Below are positions 10,122 to 19,866 of a stretch of DNA of 64,000 bases, piece after piece; position 1 is the first letter of the stretch, and every line of letters starts with the position of its first letter. The stretch covers positions 1-64,000 of the forward strand of contig JAUNBG010000017.1 of assembly GCA_030527205.1 (NCBI GenBank), given 5' to 3'. Under the pieces are notes generated by a model. It had not been told where the DNA came from and searched no databases. It saw only the letters and a list, made by a program, of their open reading frames with translations. The translations under genes and the position numbers were made by a program. Source of the stretch: Planctomycetia bacterium. GTDB lineage: Bacteria > Planctomycetota > Planctomycetia > Pirellulales > Thermoguttaceae.

Positions 10122-10528
10122 CCCTATTCCGAAATCATCAAGCCAATGACTATTGCTCTGTTAAAGATTATTTATCGTTTTCTCCCGTCGCTGAGCAAAC
10201 AGGCTTGGAGCGCGAACGTCTCGTCCGCATATGATTTTAAGAATCGTTCCGACTCTTGGGAAAAATCAACCGACGTCAATTTATAAAATCGACAAATCAA
10301 TAGTCGTTGCAAATCAATGTTGATGTTTTATAGGAAGTTCTAAAAACCTGTTTTTTGCAATAAACTCCATTCGGAAAACGTCGCGAAAAGAAAAATCGGA
10401 AAAAGGTCAGTTTTATTCTTTTGGTCGAAAAGACAAATTCGACTCTTCAATTGTTTTTTGACAGTTTGAACATGATTCCTTGTTTTCAAAAGAATCGAAT
10501 AAAAAAATAAAATTTTTTATTTTTCCCA
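10122..10528. other. Intergenic gap after lptD-like gene
   Basis: No gene is seen. The stretch holds a truncated family A repeat at 10333-10389 and leads into the tRNA promoter. Confidence 0.4.
10333..10389 (+). repeat. Truncated family A repeat, copy 2
   Basis: These 57 bases match the left half of copy 1 at 55 of 57 positions and then stop abruptly; no right end (GAACTTCC) follows. The copy is in the same orientation as copy 1, so the two bracket the lptD-like gene as direct repeats. Confidence 0.8.
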
Positions 10529-10556
10529 TTGACGCAAAAGAAAATCTCGCTATACT
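10529..10556 (+). promoter_or_regulatory. Sigma-70 promoter of tRNA-Ala
   Basis: TTGACG at 10529-10534 and TATACT at 10551-10556 are separated by 16 bases. The promoter lies about 90 bases upstream of the mature tRNA, implying a short 5' leader removed by RNase P. Confidence 0.7.
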
Positions 10557-10648
10557 GATTATTGTTAACAATGGTTAAGAGATTGAGTCTTGTCGAACCG
10601 AACGCAAAGACGACGCAAGACTCAAATTCAAGACGATTGATCGGAAAC

Positions 10649-10721
10649 GGGGGATTAGCTCAGTTGGGAGAGCGTTTGGCTGGCAGCCAAAAGGTCATCG
10701 GTTCGAGCCCGTTATCCTCCA
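10649..10721 (+). tRNA. tRNA-Ala (anticodon GGC)
   Basis: The cloverleaf folds by eye. Acceptor stem GGGGGAT/ATCCTCC has one G-U pair, the D arm is GCTC...GAGC, and the anticodon stem TTTGG/CCAAA encloses CTGGCAG with anticodon GGC. The T loop is TTCGAGC. One U-U mismatch falls in the T stem. The CCA end is not encoded; the sequence continues ATTTG after the discriminator A. A promoter lies upstream and a rho-independent terminator directly downstream, so it is transcribed as a single-gene unit. Confidence 0.95.
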
Positions 10722-10725
10722 TTTG

Positions 10726-10756
10726 AAAAGGTTTGGCTTCGGTCAAACCTTTTTTT
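10726..10756 (+). terminator. Intrinsic terminator of tRNA-Ala
   Basis: AAAAGGTTTG (10726-10735) pairs with CAAACCTTTT (10744-10753) around an eight-base loop, GCTTCGGT, and runs into seven T residues. It starts five bases after the tRNA. Confidence 0.9.
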
Positions 10757-11333
10757 ATTCTTTTTGCGTCGTTTTCGTCTATTCTGCCGACAATCTCAAG
10801 ATTCCAGCTGGCCAGAACAAAAATCGTTGGCCAAAACAGAATCAATTAACTTGAGTCAATGTTCTCTTATTCGGTTTATCATTCCGAGCTTTTTGTTTTT
10901 CAATTCGTCAATATCTGATTTTAGAATGTTTAATACGAAACTCGCTTATTGTAATTATCTTTATAATTTGCGCAACAAAGATTTGGATTATGATGCGATT
11001 CGCAAAAATGCGAATGAAACGAGTCGAACCTGAACGGCTCTTGCTCCGAACAAAGACTACATTTTTCGTCTAAGAGCTTATAATGACAACGGTTCCTCCG
11101 ATTGAGCTGTTGGAACCTTCGTTCCCGCAATATTTGTTTCTGTAATATTTGTCCTTGAAGCGACTTCCGACCCTTCAAACAGCCCGACTCTTCGATTCCA
11201 TTTTTGAAGAAGAATTTGAAGAAGAAAAAGACTGGTTTTAGTTGAGAGTTGATAATGGATAGTTGATAATGAAGAGGCGAAACACAATCAACTAAACCGT
11301 TCTCTGCGAGAGATCAATCAAGCGGCGTTATTG
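10757..11333. other. Intergenic gap, no gene seen
   Basis: Short frames on either strand (for example 10764-11033 and 10930-11178) have no start context or recognisable composition, and one begins within 10 bases of the tRNA terminator. A duplicated motif of the form GTTGATAATG appears near 11250-11270. Otherwise I see nothing. Confidence 0.4.
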
Positions 11334-13256
11334 TCAGGGCAATGACTTTTGCTCGGAATACATCGGCAAATAACGATAAGGGGTCTCAAGAATTAAAAGC
11401 GCCAGAACGGTATACAAAAGTCGCCCGCCGTCATTCAGATATATATCGGAAAACAACCAACTTCCCGACTCGGAATGCCCTTTTAATAAATCGCCGGGCA
11501 AACCTCTCGATTGGGTTTGGATTAAAAATTCGCGCATTTTTGCAAAAGATGGATGCCATTCCGAACTGTCTGATAAATGAAGAACAAGAATGGCATAATA
11601 GGAAAAATAAAGATTATGAATAAGAGCTTGATTTGCCGGATCAATAAGCATTTTTCTCTTATTGGACGTTTTTCCATTTTGAACATCCAGCCAATCACGA
11701 TTGCTTTCTTGAAGCCATTGCGTCAAATAATCAATTCCTTTTCGAAAGGCCGGATATTGGCGATTCCAACCTAAATAAAGACGAATCAAAAGACCAACCG
11801 CAGTTGTTGACCATAATTTGTCCTCGGTCTCATTTGTGCTCGGAATATATTTATATTGGCTTCCGTCCTTGACTTGAACCAATTCAAGAAAATCGGATAC
11901 GCGATAAAGCGTTGAAGGTTGAACGTCCAAGCCTGCCGAAATTGCCGATTTTAACGCCATCATTTGCCAACCGGTAATCGTTGTATCGCCTGTTGCGTCT
12001 TTATAAAACTCTTGATTTTCTGTCGGAATATGATAGCGCCAACCGCCATCGTCGCGTTGAGCCGATTCAATAAAGCGAATCGCGCCTTGGGCATAGGAAC
12101 GCAGCGATTCATCGCCGGTCATTTCATACGCTTCACAAAGAGTCAGAGTCGTTATCCCTTGAATATACATTCCCTGCCCTGCCCAATCGGAGCGAAAATC
12201 AAATCCAGCGTCCGTTTCAACCAACTGATATTTCAAAAAATCGAGGCCAGCATTGACAACTTGACGATATTTGTTCTCTTTCTGATGAGTATACCCAGCC
12301 CCCAAAAACGGCAAAAGAGCCAAAGCCGTCGCCGCAGTCCGACTCGGATGAAGTTCGCCGCGATACGATTCATGATGCTTGATATTTTGTTTGGAATTAA
12401 TACAATCGCAAAAAATCGTTTGACCGGTTCGATCTTGCGAATTCAAATCGAACGCCCAACTTCCGTCGGGCCATTGATGAGCGGCAAGCCAGCTCAATCC
12501 TCGTTCAACAGCGTCTTCGCTCTCCTTTGTCGTATCGCCTTCTCTTCCTGGAATTCCTTTGATTCGATTTTCTTCCGTTCGCGATGACGTTGAACCGTTC
12601 TGTTGCAAGATTGGAATTCCCCCGGAACCGCTTTCCGTATCAATGACCTTCTCAGCTGGAGTTGTTATTGAACCAACATCCAGGGATTGCCAAAAGTCTT
12701 CCGTTGGATGATCCAATTCCCAATGAGAAAGAGGCGTCTGCTCCAATTCCCTGGGCTTTTGAGCGTCAAAAGTATTTTTTTCTGTTTCGATTGCGTCGCC
12801 TGCCAAATCGACAGAAAGCAGATCGCCCATTTCTGGAGCCATTTCAACATTCAATCGACCAAGCGTCCCGCTCTGAACTGTTATGACAATCGTTGCTAGA
12901 ATCAAAAACAAGACGATATGCACAAGAAGACTGATAAAAGTCCCAAGCGACCGTTTTGAGCGAAACCAGACCCCAAAAAGAGCAAAAGCAGAATAATCGG
13001 CATATTTTAACGGGACGGGAATTCCGCAGAATCGTCGTTGTTTTCTGACTTGACCGGCAACGGTTGACGGATTTGTCAACAAGCGTTCAATAACCGAGGA
13101 AGAATCGTTTTCATTATCAATAATGGGCGGAAGAACCGTTATTTTCTCTTCGGGAGGCAACGGAAAATGCCTGGGATCAATCGGATCGGGAGGCGAAACA
13201 ACCTTTTGACGAATCAATTCGTCCGGCGAAATCTCTTGCGGGCTCGAATGTTTCAT
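11334..13256 (-). CDS. Membrane-anchored squalene-cyclase-like repeat protein
   Basis: A cytoplasmic-looking N-terminus of about 100 residues is followed by one hydrophobic helix (about 104-128, SLLVHIVLFLILATIVITV). The remainder, roughly 230-630, contains prenyltransferase/squalene oxidase type alpha-alpha repeats, for example GLSWLAAHQWPDGSWAF and IRFIESAQRDDGGWRY, each with the QxxDGGW-like signature. Such membrane-anchored repeat proteins are common in planctomycetes and their function is not established. The aspartate-rich motif of genuine squalene-hopene cyclases is not evident, so I do not assign cyclase activity. It lies 148 bases downstream of the enoyl-CoA hydratase gene on the same strand. 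Confidence 0.8.
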   Translation of the reverse strand: MKHSSPQEISPDELIRQKVVSPPDPIDPRHFPLPPEEKITVLPPIIDNENDSSSVIERLLTNPSTVAGQVRKQRRFCGIPVPLKYADYSAFALFGVWFRSKRSLGTFISLLVHIVLFLILATIVITVQSGTLGRLNVEMAPEMGDLLSVDLAGDAIETEKNTFDAQKPRELEQTPLSHWELDHPTEDFWQSLDVGSITTPAEKVIDTESGSGGIPILQQNGSTSSRTEENRIKGIPGREGDTTKESEDAVERGLSWLAAHQWPDGSWAFDLNSQDRTGQTIFCDCINSKQNIKHHESYRGELHPSRTAATALALLPFLGAGYTHQKENKYRQVVNAGLDFLKYQLVETDAGFDFRSDWAGQGMYIQGITTLTLCEAYEMTGDESLRSYAQGAIRFIESAQRDDGGWRYHIPTENQEFYKDATGDTTITGWQMMALKSAISAGLDVQPSTLYRVSDFLELVQVKDGSQYKYIPSTNETEDKLWSTTAVGLLIRLYLGWNRQYPAFRKGIDYLTQWLQESNRDWLDVQNGKTSNKRKMLIDPANQALIHNLYFSYYAILVLHLSDSSEWHPSFAKMREFLIQTQSRGLPGDLLKGHSESGSWLFSDIYLNDGGRLLYTVLALLILETPYRYLPMYSEQKSLP

Positions 13257-13404
13257 AATCGGCGTTTCTTAACGTTATTAATCGGTTTTCGATCCGGAAA
13301 GCCGATATGAACAACCGGCTTCGCCCCTTCGTTATCCGTTTTTCATAGCGAGGCTTACAAACATAAAAACCCGGATTTTAATCGACTTGACCAAAATGAT
13401 ATAC

Positions 13405-14367
13405 TCAAATGACTTCAGAATCGCGGGTCGATTCCCCCGATGTTATCGATCGCTTTTCAAAAAAGGCGTTAATTCGCTCTTCTGTTTCGGGGGTATTCCA
13501 ATATTTCCAATGCTCGGCAAGAGCTTTTTGAAGTTCGTCATTGGAAGGAATTTCCGACTCGTTAATCATTCCTTTTGTACGAGCAACGATTTCTGTCTCT
13601 CCAAAACAAAAAGCATTCGCATATTCTAACGATTCAGGAATCAACTCGTCAAAGGAAACGATTTCCTGAACCAACTTTAAATCTCGCGCTCTTTGTGAAT
13701 CAATCGGAAGAGAGGTCAAGACAGCTCTACGGAAATCAGGAGGGGCAATTTTTCTTCGAAAAAAAGGAAACAAAAGCGAAGGAGGCAAGCCATATTTCAA
13801 TTCAGGAAAAGAGAGCCGAAAATCATGTGACGCCAGAACAAAGTCGCAAGCCGCAACGATCCCCGCTCCGCCTCCATAAGCCGCTCCATGAACGGCTGCA
13901 ATAACAAATTGCGGCATTTTTTTCAAAAGCAACAAAATTTCCAACAAACGATGGGGCATCCAATAACCTTGAGCGACAGCATTGGTTTTCGATGATTTGT
14001 CGTCATTGCTGTTTTTGACAAACCGAAAGAAAGATTTACGCTCCAATTCGTTTGGGAATAGATTGGCGTCCTCTTTTGAGATAAGAACTTCTTCTTTCAA
14101 GACCGCTTCATGAAGATCAAGACCGCTGCAAAAATGACGTCCATTTCCATTTAAAATCAAAATTTGATATTGAGGATTTTTTGCGATTTCCTCGAGATGA
14201 GCCAGAAGCGAATCAAGAAGCTCCAAAGAAAGCGCGTTACAGCGATTCGGACGATTTAAAGTAAGAAAAACGATTTTTTTGCTGTAATCTGTTCGATGAA
14301 CAACTTCGGAATAAGAAACAGATGAAGGCAAAAGAAAGGTTCTTGTCTCAATATTCACAGATGACAT
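13405..14367 (-). CDS. Enoyl-CoA hydratase/isomerase family protein
   Basis: Crotonase-fold protein. Visible features are VFLTLNRPNRCNALSLELLD near the N-terminus, the oxyanion segment GNGRHFCSGLDL, and AAVHGAAYGGGAGIVAACDF followed by FRLSFPELKYGLPPS. These are the family's CoA-binding and catalytic regions. The 320 residues exceed the usual 260, and an extra segment of about 45 residues (around 100-145) sits between the oxyanion loop and the second motif. The substrate cannot be told from sequence; the family also includes isomerases and hydrolases. No fatty-acid oxidation genes are nearby. Confidence 0.85.
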   Translation of the reverse strand: MSSVNIETRTFLLPSSVSYSEVVHRTDYSKKIVFLTLNRPNRCNALSLELLDSLLAHLEEIAKNPQYQILILNGNGRHFCSGLDLHEAVLKEEVLISKEDANLFPNELERKSFFRFVKNSNDDKSSKTNAVAQGYWMPHRLLEILLLLKKMPQFVIAAVHGAAYGGGAGIVAACDFVLASHDFRLSFPELKYGLPPSLLFPFFRRKIAPPDFRRAVLTSLPIDSQRARDLKLVQEIVSFDELIPESLEYANAFCFGETEIVARTKGMINESEIPSNDELQKALAEHWKYWNTPETEERINAFFEKRSITSGESTRDSEVI

Positions 14368-14503
14368 CGCTTGACTATCTTTAAATATAAACGGGACAAT
14401 ATGACATTCATTATTGATCTAAAGAATCAAATCCAGCATAAATCGTCGCTCAGGAAAAAAGGACTTTTTAATTGCCGGATTGTTTAGAAAGACAAATAAT
14501 AAA

Positions 14504-14725
14504 CTATTTTTTCCCTTTTGCTGGAGCTTCATCTTCTTTTGCTGCAGCCTTCTTCTTTTTCTTAAGAACGACTTTATAAACGCGAACTTTGGGAAGATTA
14601 AGCGGAGAACAATCATCGCTCCATTTATCCATTTCCTGTAATTTTTCAATCCGTTCAACGCGAGTTAAAACATTTCGTGAACGGGAAACTCCTTTTTTGA
14701 TTCTTAAACTTTTATCGATCGTCAT
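14504..14725 (-). CDS. Small basic protein, planctomycete/verrucomicrobial type
   Basis: The protein has 73 residues and a highly charged sequence: MTIDKSLRIKKGVSRSRNVL at the start, a middle VERIEKLQ helix and a Lys/Ala/Glu tail (KKKKKAAAKEDEAP). It matches the small basic protein family (TIGR04137) known from planctomycetes, verrucomicrobia and chlamydiae, which is thought to be ribosome-associated but is of uncertain function. A GGAG sequence lies about eight bases before the ATG. It stands alone with a gap of about 270 bases upstream. Confidence 0.85.
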   Translation of the reverse strand: MTIDKSLRIKKGVSRSRNVLTRVERIEKLQEMDKWSDDCSPLNLPKVRVYKVVLKKKKKAAAKEDEAPAKGKK

Positions 14726-14999
14726 AATATACTCCGCTCTGAGAAAGAGAAAATGATTATCTTGTCAAGCGAACAATTCAACTCATTAATATTGAGTTTT
14801 TGCTGATTTCGCTTTCAGTTTGCTCATTTCATACTAATTGCCGACATTACGTTAACTGGAAATCCGTCCTTTGTCAAAATCAACCCCCAAAAGACGAAAA
14901 GCAGCACAAAATGAGTTCTCTGATCAAACTACAAATATCTTAGATATTCTATTATAGTTCTTTTGTTTTTTTTGAAAATAGGGGGATTTGAAAAAACCC

Positions 15000-16157
15000 T
15001 CAATCGGTTAACTGGATATTATCCCGATGAACGATTTCTTCATAGGGACAATGTCCCAAAAGTTCTCGTATTTCTTTGCTTTTGCGGCCACGGATTATCA
15101 TAACTTCTTTCATATTATAATTGCTTAAACCGCGAGCTATTTCCTGACCGTTATGATCAACAATGGCAACGACATCTCCTTTATCAAATTTCCCGAGACA
15201 ATTAATGACGCCGCTGGGAAGCAAACTTTTCCCTTTTCGAACCAATGCTTCCGTTGCTCCTTGATCGATTATCAGTGTCCCATTTGGAACAACCGCAAAG
15301 CCAAGCCAACGTTTTCGCGCTTGAAGTTGTTTTTTGGGAAAGAAAACCGTTCCAGTTTCTTTGCCCGAATATATTTTCGACAGAATTCCGTCGTCATCGC
15401 CATTCGCAATGATAACGCTTCCGCCTGATTCTGTGACCATTTTAGCCGCTTTCAGCTTACTCGACATTCCCCCTTTGCTTCGCGATGAACGTTTTTCCGC
15501 AACCATTTTCATTAACGAGGAACTCCAATGATCAACAACCGGAATCAAGTTTGATGAGCTCAGAGACGGATCTCCGTCATAAAGACCATCGACGTCGGTT
15601 AGAAGAATCAAAAGCGGTTCCTGAAAAAGATTGGCAACAAGAGCCGCCAGGCGATCGTTATCTCCAAATGTTGAATGAAGTTCTTCGACGCTGACAGTAT
15701 CGTTCTCATTAACGATCGGCAATGCGTTATAATGAAAAAGAGAAAGAAATGTATTTCGGATATTCAAATAGCGTTGACGTCTGGCAAAATCGTCTGCGGT
15801 CAATAGAACCTGACCAGGAAACAGTTGATATTTTTCCAGCGCCTGTTCATAAACTTGCATAAGTTTGCTTTGACCAATCGCCGCGATGGCCTGAAGCGCT
15901 GGATGAAAGGTCGGTCGTTTCGTCATTTCCAGAATACCCATTCCGGAACCAACAGCCCCCGAACTGACAAGGATGACATGCGTTCCATTTTCTCGTATAA
16001 AACAGATTTCTTCGACAAGTTTCTCGATTCGATTGATATTCAAACGACCGTCTCGCTTCGTCAAAACATTTGTGCCGACTTTAACGACCAGGTATGGCGA
16101 AGTCCGAACTATTTCCTGTCTACTCAAACTGATCATCATGAATCCAACCTTGTTCAA
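15000..16157 (-). CDS. proB: ProB, glutamate 5-kinase
   Basis: Catalyses ATP-dependent phosphorylation of L-glutamate, the first step of proline synthesis. The amino-acid kinase domain shows VVKVGTNVLTKRDGRLN, ILVSSGAVGSGMG, VNENDTVSVEE, FGDNDRLAALVA and LLTDVDGLYDGDP. A C-terminal PUA domain (about residues 290-370) is present with SLLPSGVINCLGKFDKGD and GLSNYN. The length of 385 residues is typical of the PUA-containing form. The first ATG gives a seven-residue extension before another Met; either could be used. A minus-strand promoter is suggested at 16218-16245. No proA follows. Confidence 0.95.
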   Translation of the reverse strand: MNKVGFMMISLSRQEIVRTSPYLVVKVGTNVLTKRDGRLNINRIEKLVEEICFIRENGTHVILVSSGAVGSGMGILEMTKRPTFHPALQAIAAIGQSKLMQVYEQALEKYQLFPGQVLLTADDFARRQRYLNIRNTFLSLFHYNALPIVNENDTVSVEELHSTFGDNDRLAALVANLFQEPLLILLTDVDGLYDGDPSLSSSNLIPVVDHWSSSLMKMVAEKRSSRSKGGMSSKLKAAKMVTESGGSVIIANGDDDGILSKIYSGKETGTVFFPKKQLQARKRWLGFAVVPNGTLIIDQGATEALVRKGKSLLPSGVINCLGKFDKGDVVAIVDHNGQEIARGLSNYNMKEVMIIRGRKSKEIRELLGHCPYEEIVHRDNIQLTD

Positions 16158-16217
16158 TCATCTTCGACCTTATATTGGCTTTTTTGATTTAATCAAATCG
16201 ACGAACATCAAAACGAA

Positions 16218-16245
16218 TTATTATATCGTTTTCAAACATTGTCAA
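16218..16245 (-). promoter_or_regulatory. Probable proB promoter
   Basis: On the minus strand TTGACA (16240-16245) is followed after 16 bases by TAATAA, overlapping a TATAAT at a 14-base spacing. This puts transcription start about 50 bases ahead of proB. Confidence 0.45.
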
Positions 16246-16494
16246 AAGGGGGAGAGCAACTTTCTCTCAACCAAAAACTTTCGAACATAATTCAGTTCAT
16301 CAAAAGCCCCCCAACTCTTTTGGGCGAACTTTTTTCATTTAATTTTGTTCAACGTTCAAAATTAAATAAACCTTGTCTTGATTTTAGAAAAATGCCGAAT
16401 TAAAATACGAATATGTTTATCCAGAAATGCCGAAAGTCAATTGATACATTTTAAAACGAACCGGCATAAACTCAAACGATCTATGGAGATTTTT

Positions 16495-17630
16495 ATGAAA
16501 AAATTTAATTCTGTTAAAATGGGGGGGGTAAAACAGGTTTTACTCTCGTTGAACTTTTGGTTGTTATTGCAATCATTGGAATTCTTATTGGACTGCTTCT
16601 TCCTGCAGTTCAAGCGGCTCGAGAGGCTGCTCGTCGAATGCAATGTTCTAATAATTTTAAACAACTTGGATTGGCGCTGCATACCTATCATGATAGTTGT
16701 AACAGTTTTCCTGCTGGAAGTTGTTATTATCTCGGATTTGATCAAAACGTTGGAACGGTCAACTGTCCGCTCAACGGAGGAATCGTCTTTCTGCTTCCGT
16801 TTATGGAACAGGGCGCCTTATATGAGACTTATACCGATTATGCGCGAAGATCATTAACAGATCGTTCTTTGACAAGCGGTTATGGAGCGCCTTGGGATTT
16901 AGCGCCAGCCAATCGCGACAGTTGGTATGGTCAACCGATTTCTGTTCTTCTTTGTCCGTCCGATGGGCAAAATAAAACGATGACCGCAGCAACCGGTTCT
17001 TCGAAAAGCAACATTTATTATTGTGCCGGAGACGGAATGTGGACGTTCGCTCGCCGTCCTGATCAGGAATGGACGACCCGTTCGAGTATCGGACATCGCG
17101 GCTTTTGGCAACGAGAAGTTTGGAAGGGCATTTCTGCTGTTGTTGACGGAACAAGTAATACGGTTTGCCTGAGCGAATCGGTTGTTCCGGAACCGCGCGG
17201 AACGGCAAGCGTCAAAGGGGGCGTTGCGAGTTATCAACCTCATGACGGCGAAGCTCGCGCTCAGCTTTGTTTGGATAACGGTTATGGTGCCGATCGCAAA
17301 ACAGTAAGCAATCCTTGTCAAAATCTTTGGCGCGGACTGATTTGGTCGAATGGTCGCGCTGCGGAAGCCTGGTTTACTTGTACATTGCCGCCGAACTCGG
17401 TTTCGTGCGTCGCAGGAAGTTACAATTCTCATGAATGGGGAAGTTTTTCGCCGACCAGTTATCATAGCGGCGGAGTAAACTGTCTGCGAGTTGACGGATC
17501 GGTTATGTTTGTTTCCGATACGGTTAATACAGGCGATCTGTCGCTTCCGCAGGCAACAACCGGGACCAGTCCCTATGGCGTTTGGGGAGCTCTTGGTTCC
17601 ATTAATGGCGGCGAAACAGTTTCGCTATAA
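16495..17630 (+). CDS. Pilin-like DUF1559 protein, frame broken at a G8 tract
   Basis: DUF1559 proteins carry a type IV prepilin N-terminus and are strongly expanded in planctomycetes. An ATG at 16495 with GGAG six bases upstream starts MKKFNSVKMGG, but the class III prepilin motif GFTLVELLVVIAIIG is in another frame beginning at 16536. The frames would join if the G8 run at 16521-16528 had one more G (or two fewer). The downstream frame then continues unbroken through [21 protein letters not shown] to the DUF1559 C-terminus, with DGTSNTVCLSE and SYHSGGVNCLRVDGSV. This may be a sequencing error, a real inactivation or a slippage-prone tract. Without the shift, only a TTG at 16557 could start it, which would delete the prepilin peptidase site. 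A terminator lies at 17808-17842 and a lipoprotein gene follows. Confidence 0.85.
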
Positions 17631-17807
17631 CATTTCTCCGATTCGAAAAAGATTAGCAATTCGAAAAAGATTAACGGATCGAAATGGTCGAACAGCAAGG
17701 TTCTGGCTTCGGTAATTCGCCTTTAAAATTCGGGTTTGCGAACACAAAATCGGATTCTTGATCAACTTGAGTATCCATTGTTCACAATATGGTTCACAGA
17801 AGAAAAG

Positions 17808-17842
17808 CAGAACGAAATGATATCTGATTCGTTCTGTTTTTT
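17808..17842 (+). terminator. Intrinsic terminator after DUF1559 gene
   Basis: CAGAACGAA (17808-17816) pairs with TTCGTTCTG (17828-17836) and runs into TTTTTT. It separates the DUF1559 gene from the lipoprotein gene 67 bases further on. Confidence 0.8.
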
Positions 17843-17908
17843 CGGAAATGAACCTTCTTTCAAACAGAATAATAAACACCAGAATAATAGACAATAGAAT
17901 ATAAAACA

Positions 17909-18385
17909 ATGACTAAAAAAATAGCGATTGTTCTTTTAGGCTTCCTCATTTCTGGGATCGTTTTTGGTTGCGGAAAGAAAAAACCAGACGGAATGCCAAA
18001 ATTGGTTCCTTGCGAAGTTTCAGTTATTCAGGATGGGAAACCGCTTGAAGGCGCCGTTGTTTCGTTTTACAGCGATACGATTAAATGGTCTATTAGCGGA
18101 ACAACCGACGCCAACGGGTTGGCAAAAATTCATACGCATGGAACCTATCCCGGTTCGCCTGAAGGAGAATTTAAAGTAACGGTTACGAAAACGGTCATTG
18201 AGCAGACAACTCAACCAGAACCCGTCTCGGCAAGCGTTACAGTGTCTCCGAGTCCATCTTATGACAGCGTTGATTCCCAATACAAAATGCGAAATTCGAC
18301 GCCATTAACAATAACCGTTTCGGGAAAAACAACGCAAAGTTTCGATGTTGGCGCCGCTGTTCGAGACGAAATCAAACCGCTTTAA
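17909..18385 (+). CDS. Small lipoprotein with carboxypeptidase-regulatory-like fold
   Basis: The protein has 158 residues. A lipoprotein signal peptide ends in GIVFGC with the lipidated Cys at residue 21. The mature part looks like one beta-sandwich: VPCEVSVIQDGKPLEGAVVS, then TDANGLAKIHTHGTYPG. The short D-x-x-G-x-A turn is typical of carboxypeptidase regulatory-like or transthyretin-like domains. Planctomycete genomes often place such a lipoprotein directly behind a pilin-like DUF1559 gene, as here. Their joint function is unknown. The terminator between the two genes suggests separate or read-through transcription. Confidence 0.8.
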   Translation: MTKKIAIVLLGFLISGIVFGCGKKKPDGMPKLVPCEVSVIQDGKPLEGAVVSFYSDTIKWSISGTTDANGLAKIHTHGTYPGSPEGEFKVTVTKTVIEQTTQPEPVSASVTVSPSPSYDSVDSQYKMRNSTPLTITVSGKTTQSFDVGAAVRDEIKPL

Positions 18386-18465
18386 TTCTTCTGCTCACAG
18401 CATTACTCGCTGTTTTTCATCTCACAAAAACGCGATTCGTAACTTGACTTTGTTGATCAACTTTG

Positions 18466-18499
18466 CTTTAATAATAGCGTTACTTTAATAATAGCGTTA
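18466..18499. repeat. Two tandem 17-bp units
   Basis: CTTTAATAATAGCGTTA occurs twice in perfect tandem (18466-18482 and 18483-18499). It lies just past the 3' end of thiC, between convergent genes. Confidence 0.85.
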
Positions 18500-18516
18500 T
18501 TTGCCTTCTGCATTGT

Positions 18517-19866
18517 TCATTTTGCGTTATCTGCCTTTTGTTCAGAGCGCAGACGATTCAAATCAGCAGTTGTTTTCATTGCGCAGAATTTTGGCCCGCA
18601 CATTGTACAGAAATGTTCTTTCGCAACTGTTCCGTCTTCATTGAAAATTGGTTCAGAATTTTCTTTGGATTGGCGAGCTTCTTCATAATAATCTTTGGCT
18701 CGTTCAGGATCAAGAGCGAGTTGAAATTGTTGATTCCAATCGAAATTGAATCTTGCTTTGGCCATTGCGTCATCGCGTTCCCGGGCCAAAGGACGATTTA
18801 GAGCAATGTCGGCAGAATGAGCCGCGATTTTATAAGCAATAACGCCATTGCGGACATCTTCCATATTCGGCAGACCTAAATGTTCTTTCGGGGTCACATA
18901 ACAGAGCATTGCGGCTCCATACATAGCCGCCATAGCGGCTCCAATAGCGCTAGTAATATGATCATAACCGGGCGCAATATCGCAAACGACGGGTCCCAAG
19001 ACATAAAACGGAGCCCCGAAGCATTCTTCTTGTTGACGCTTGATGTTCATTTCGATTTCGTTCATCGGAATATGCCCGGGACCTTCAATCATAACTTGAT
19101 TTCCATGGGACCATGCGCGTTTCGTCAATTCGCCCATAACGGATAATTCGGCAAACTGGGCCGAATCGCTTGCGTCATGCAAACAGCCGGGGCGCAAGCC
19201 ATCGCCGAGGCTCCAGGTTACATCATATTGCGACATGATCTCGCATAGTTCATCAAAATGCGAATAAAACGGATTTTCTTCGTTATGAGCAACCATCCAT
19301 TTAGCGGTCAGAGAACCGCCGCGGCTGACAATTCCGGTCAGGCGAGAATCGACCAAAGGCAAATGACGTTGCAAAAGAGCGCAATGAATTGTCATATAAT
19401 CGACGCCCTGTTTCGCCTGATGTTCAACCGCGTCGATGAACTGTTGAGCGGTCATGTCAACAATATCGTCGAGCTGTTCGCAAACTTGATAAAGCGGAAC
19501 CGTTCCGACGGGGACCGAAACCGAGTCAATGACGTTTTGACGAAGTTGATCAATATCGTTTCCAGTCGAAAGGTCCATAACTGTATCGGCGCCATAATAA
19601 ATTGCGCAACGAACTTTTGCCAATTCGCAACAAGGCTCGCCAGCCAGAGCCGAGTTTCCAAGGTTCGCATTAATTTTCGTTGTTGCTGCGTTACCAATTC
19701 CAATCGGAGAAAGCCCCTTTTGTAAATGAATTCGATTGGCTGGAATGACCATTTTTCCCGAAGCAACTTCGTCTCGAATTTTCGAGGGAGTTAAATGTTC
19801 TTTTTGGGCAACAAGTTCCATTTCCGGCGTAATTCGCCCGGCTTGAGCTTCTGTATATTGCGTCAT
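18517..19866 (-). CDS. thiC: ThiC, phosphomethylpyrimidine synthase
   Basis: Radical-SAM enzyme that rearranges aminoimidazole ribotide to the thiamine pyrimidine HMP-P. The C-terminal cluster motif CTMCGPKFC (CxxCxxxxC) is intact. Other signatures are [60 protein letters not shown] and [15 protein letters not shown]. The length of 449 residues matches the short bacterial form without the N-terminal extension. I looked for the conserved THI-box of a TPP riboswitch in the 640-base upstream region and did not see it. No other thiamine gene is near. Confidence 0.97.
   Translation of the reverse strand: MTQYTEAQAGRITPEMELVAQKEHLTPSKIRDEVASGKMVIPANRIHLQKGLSPIGIGNAATTKINANLGNSALAGEPCCELAKVRCAIYYGADTVMDLSTGNDIDQLRQNVIDSVSVPVGTVPLYQVCEQLDDIVDMTAQQFIDAVEHQAKQGVDYMTIHCALLQRHLPLVDSRLTGIVSRGGSLTAKWMVAHNEENPFYSHFDELCEIMSQYDVTWSLGDGLRPGCLHDASDSAQFAELSVMGELTKRAWSHGNQVMIEGPGHIPMNEIEMNIKRQQEECFGAPFYVLGPVVCDIAPGYDHITSAIGAAMAAMYGAAMLCYVTPKEHLGLPNMEDVRNGVIAYKIAAHSADIALNRPLARERDDAMAKARFNFDWNQQFQLALDPERAKDYYEEARQSKENSEPIFNEDGTVAKEHFCTMCGPKFCAMKTTADLNRLRSEQKADNAK

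Noticed and set aside
10764-11178. Short frames after the tRNA gene on both strands
   Set aside because: One starts next to the tRNA terminator and none has a ribosome binding site or recognisable motif.
12000-13256. True squalene-hopene cyclase
   Set aside because: The repeats match the fold but the aspartate-rich catalytic motif was not found and the protein is membrane anchored by an N-terminal helix, so only the fold is assigned.
16557-17630. A shorter DUF1559 gene starting at TTG 16557
   Set aside because: It would lack the prepilin motif FTLVEL that lies intact just upstream in the same frame, and has no Shine-Dalgarno; a frameshift at the G8 tract explains the data better.
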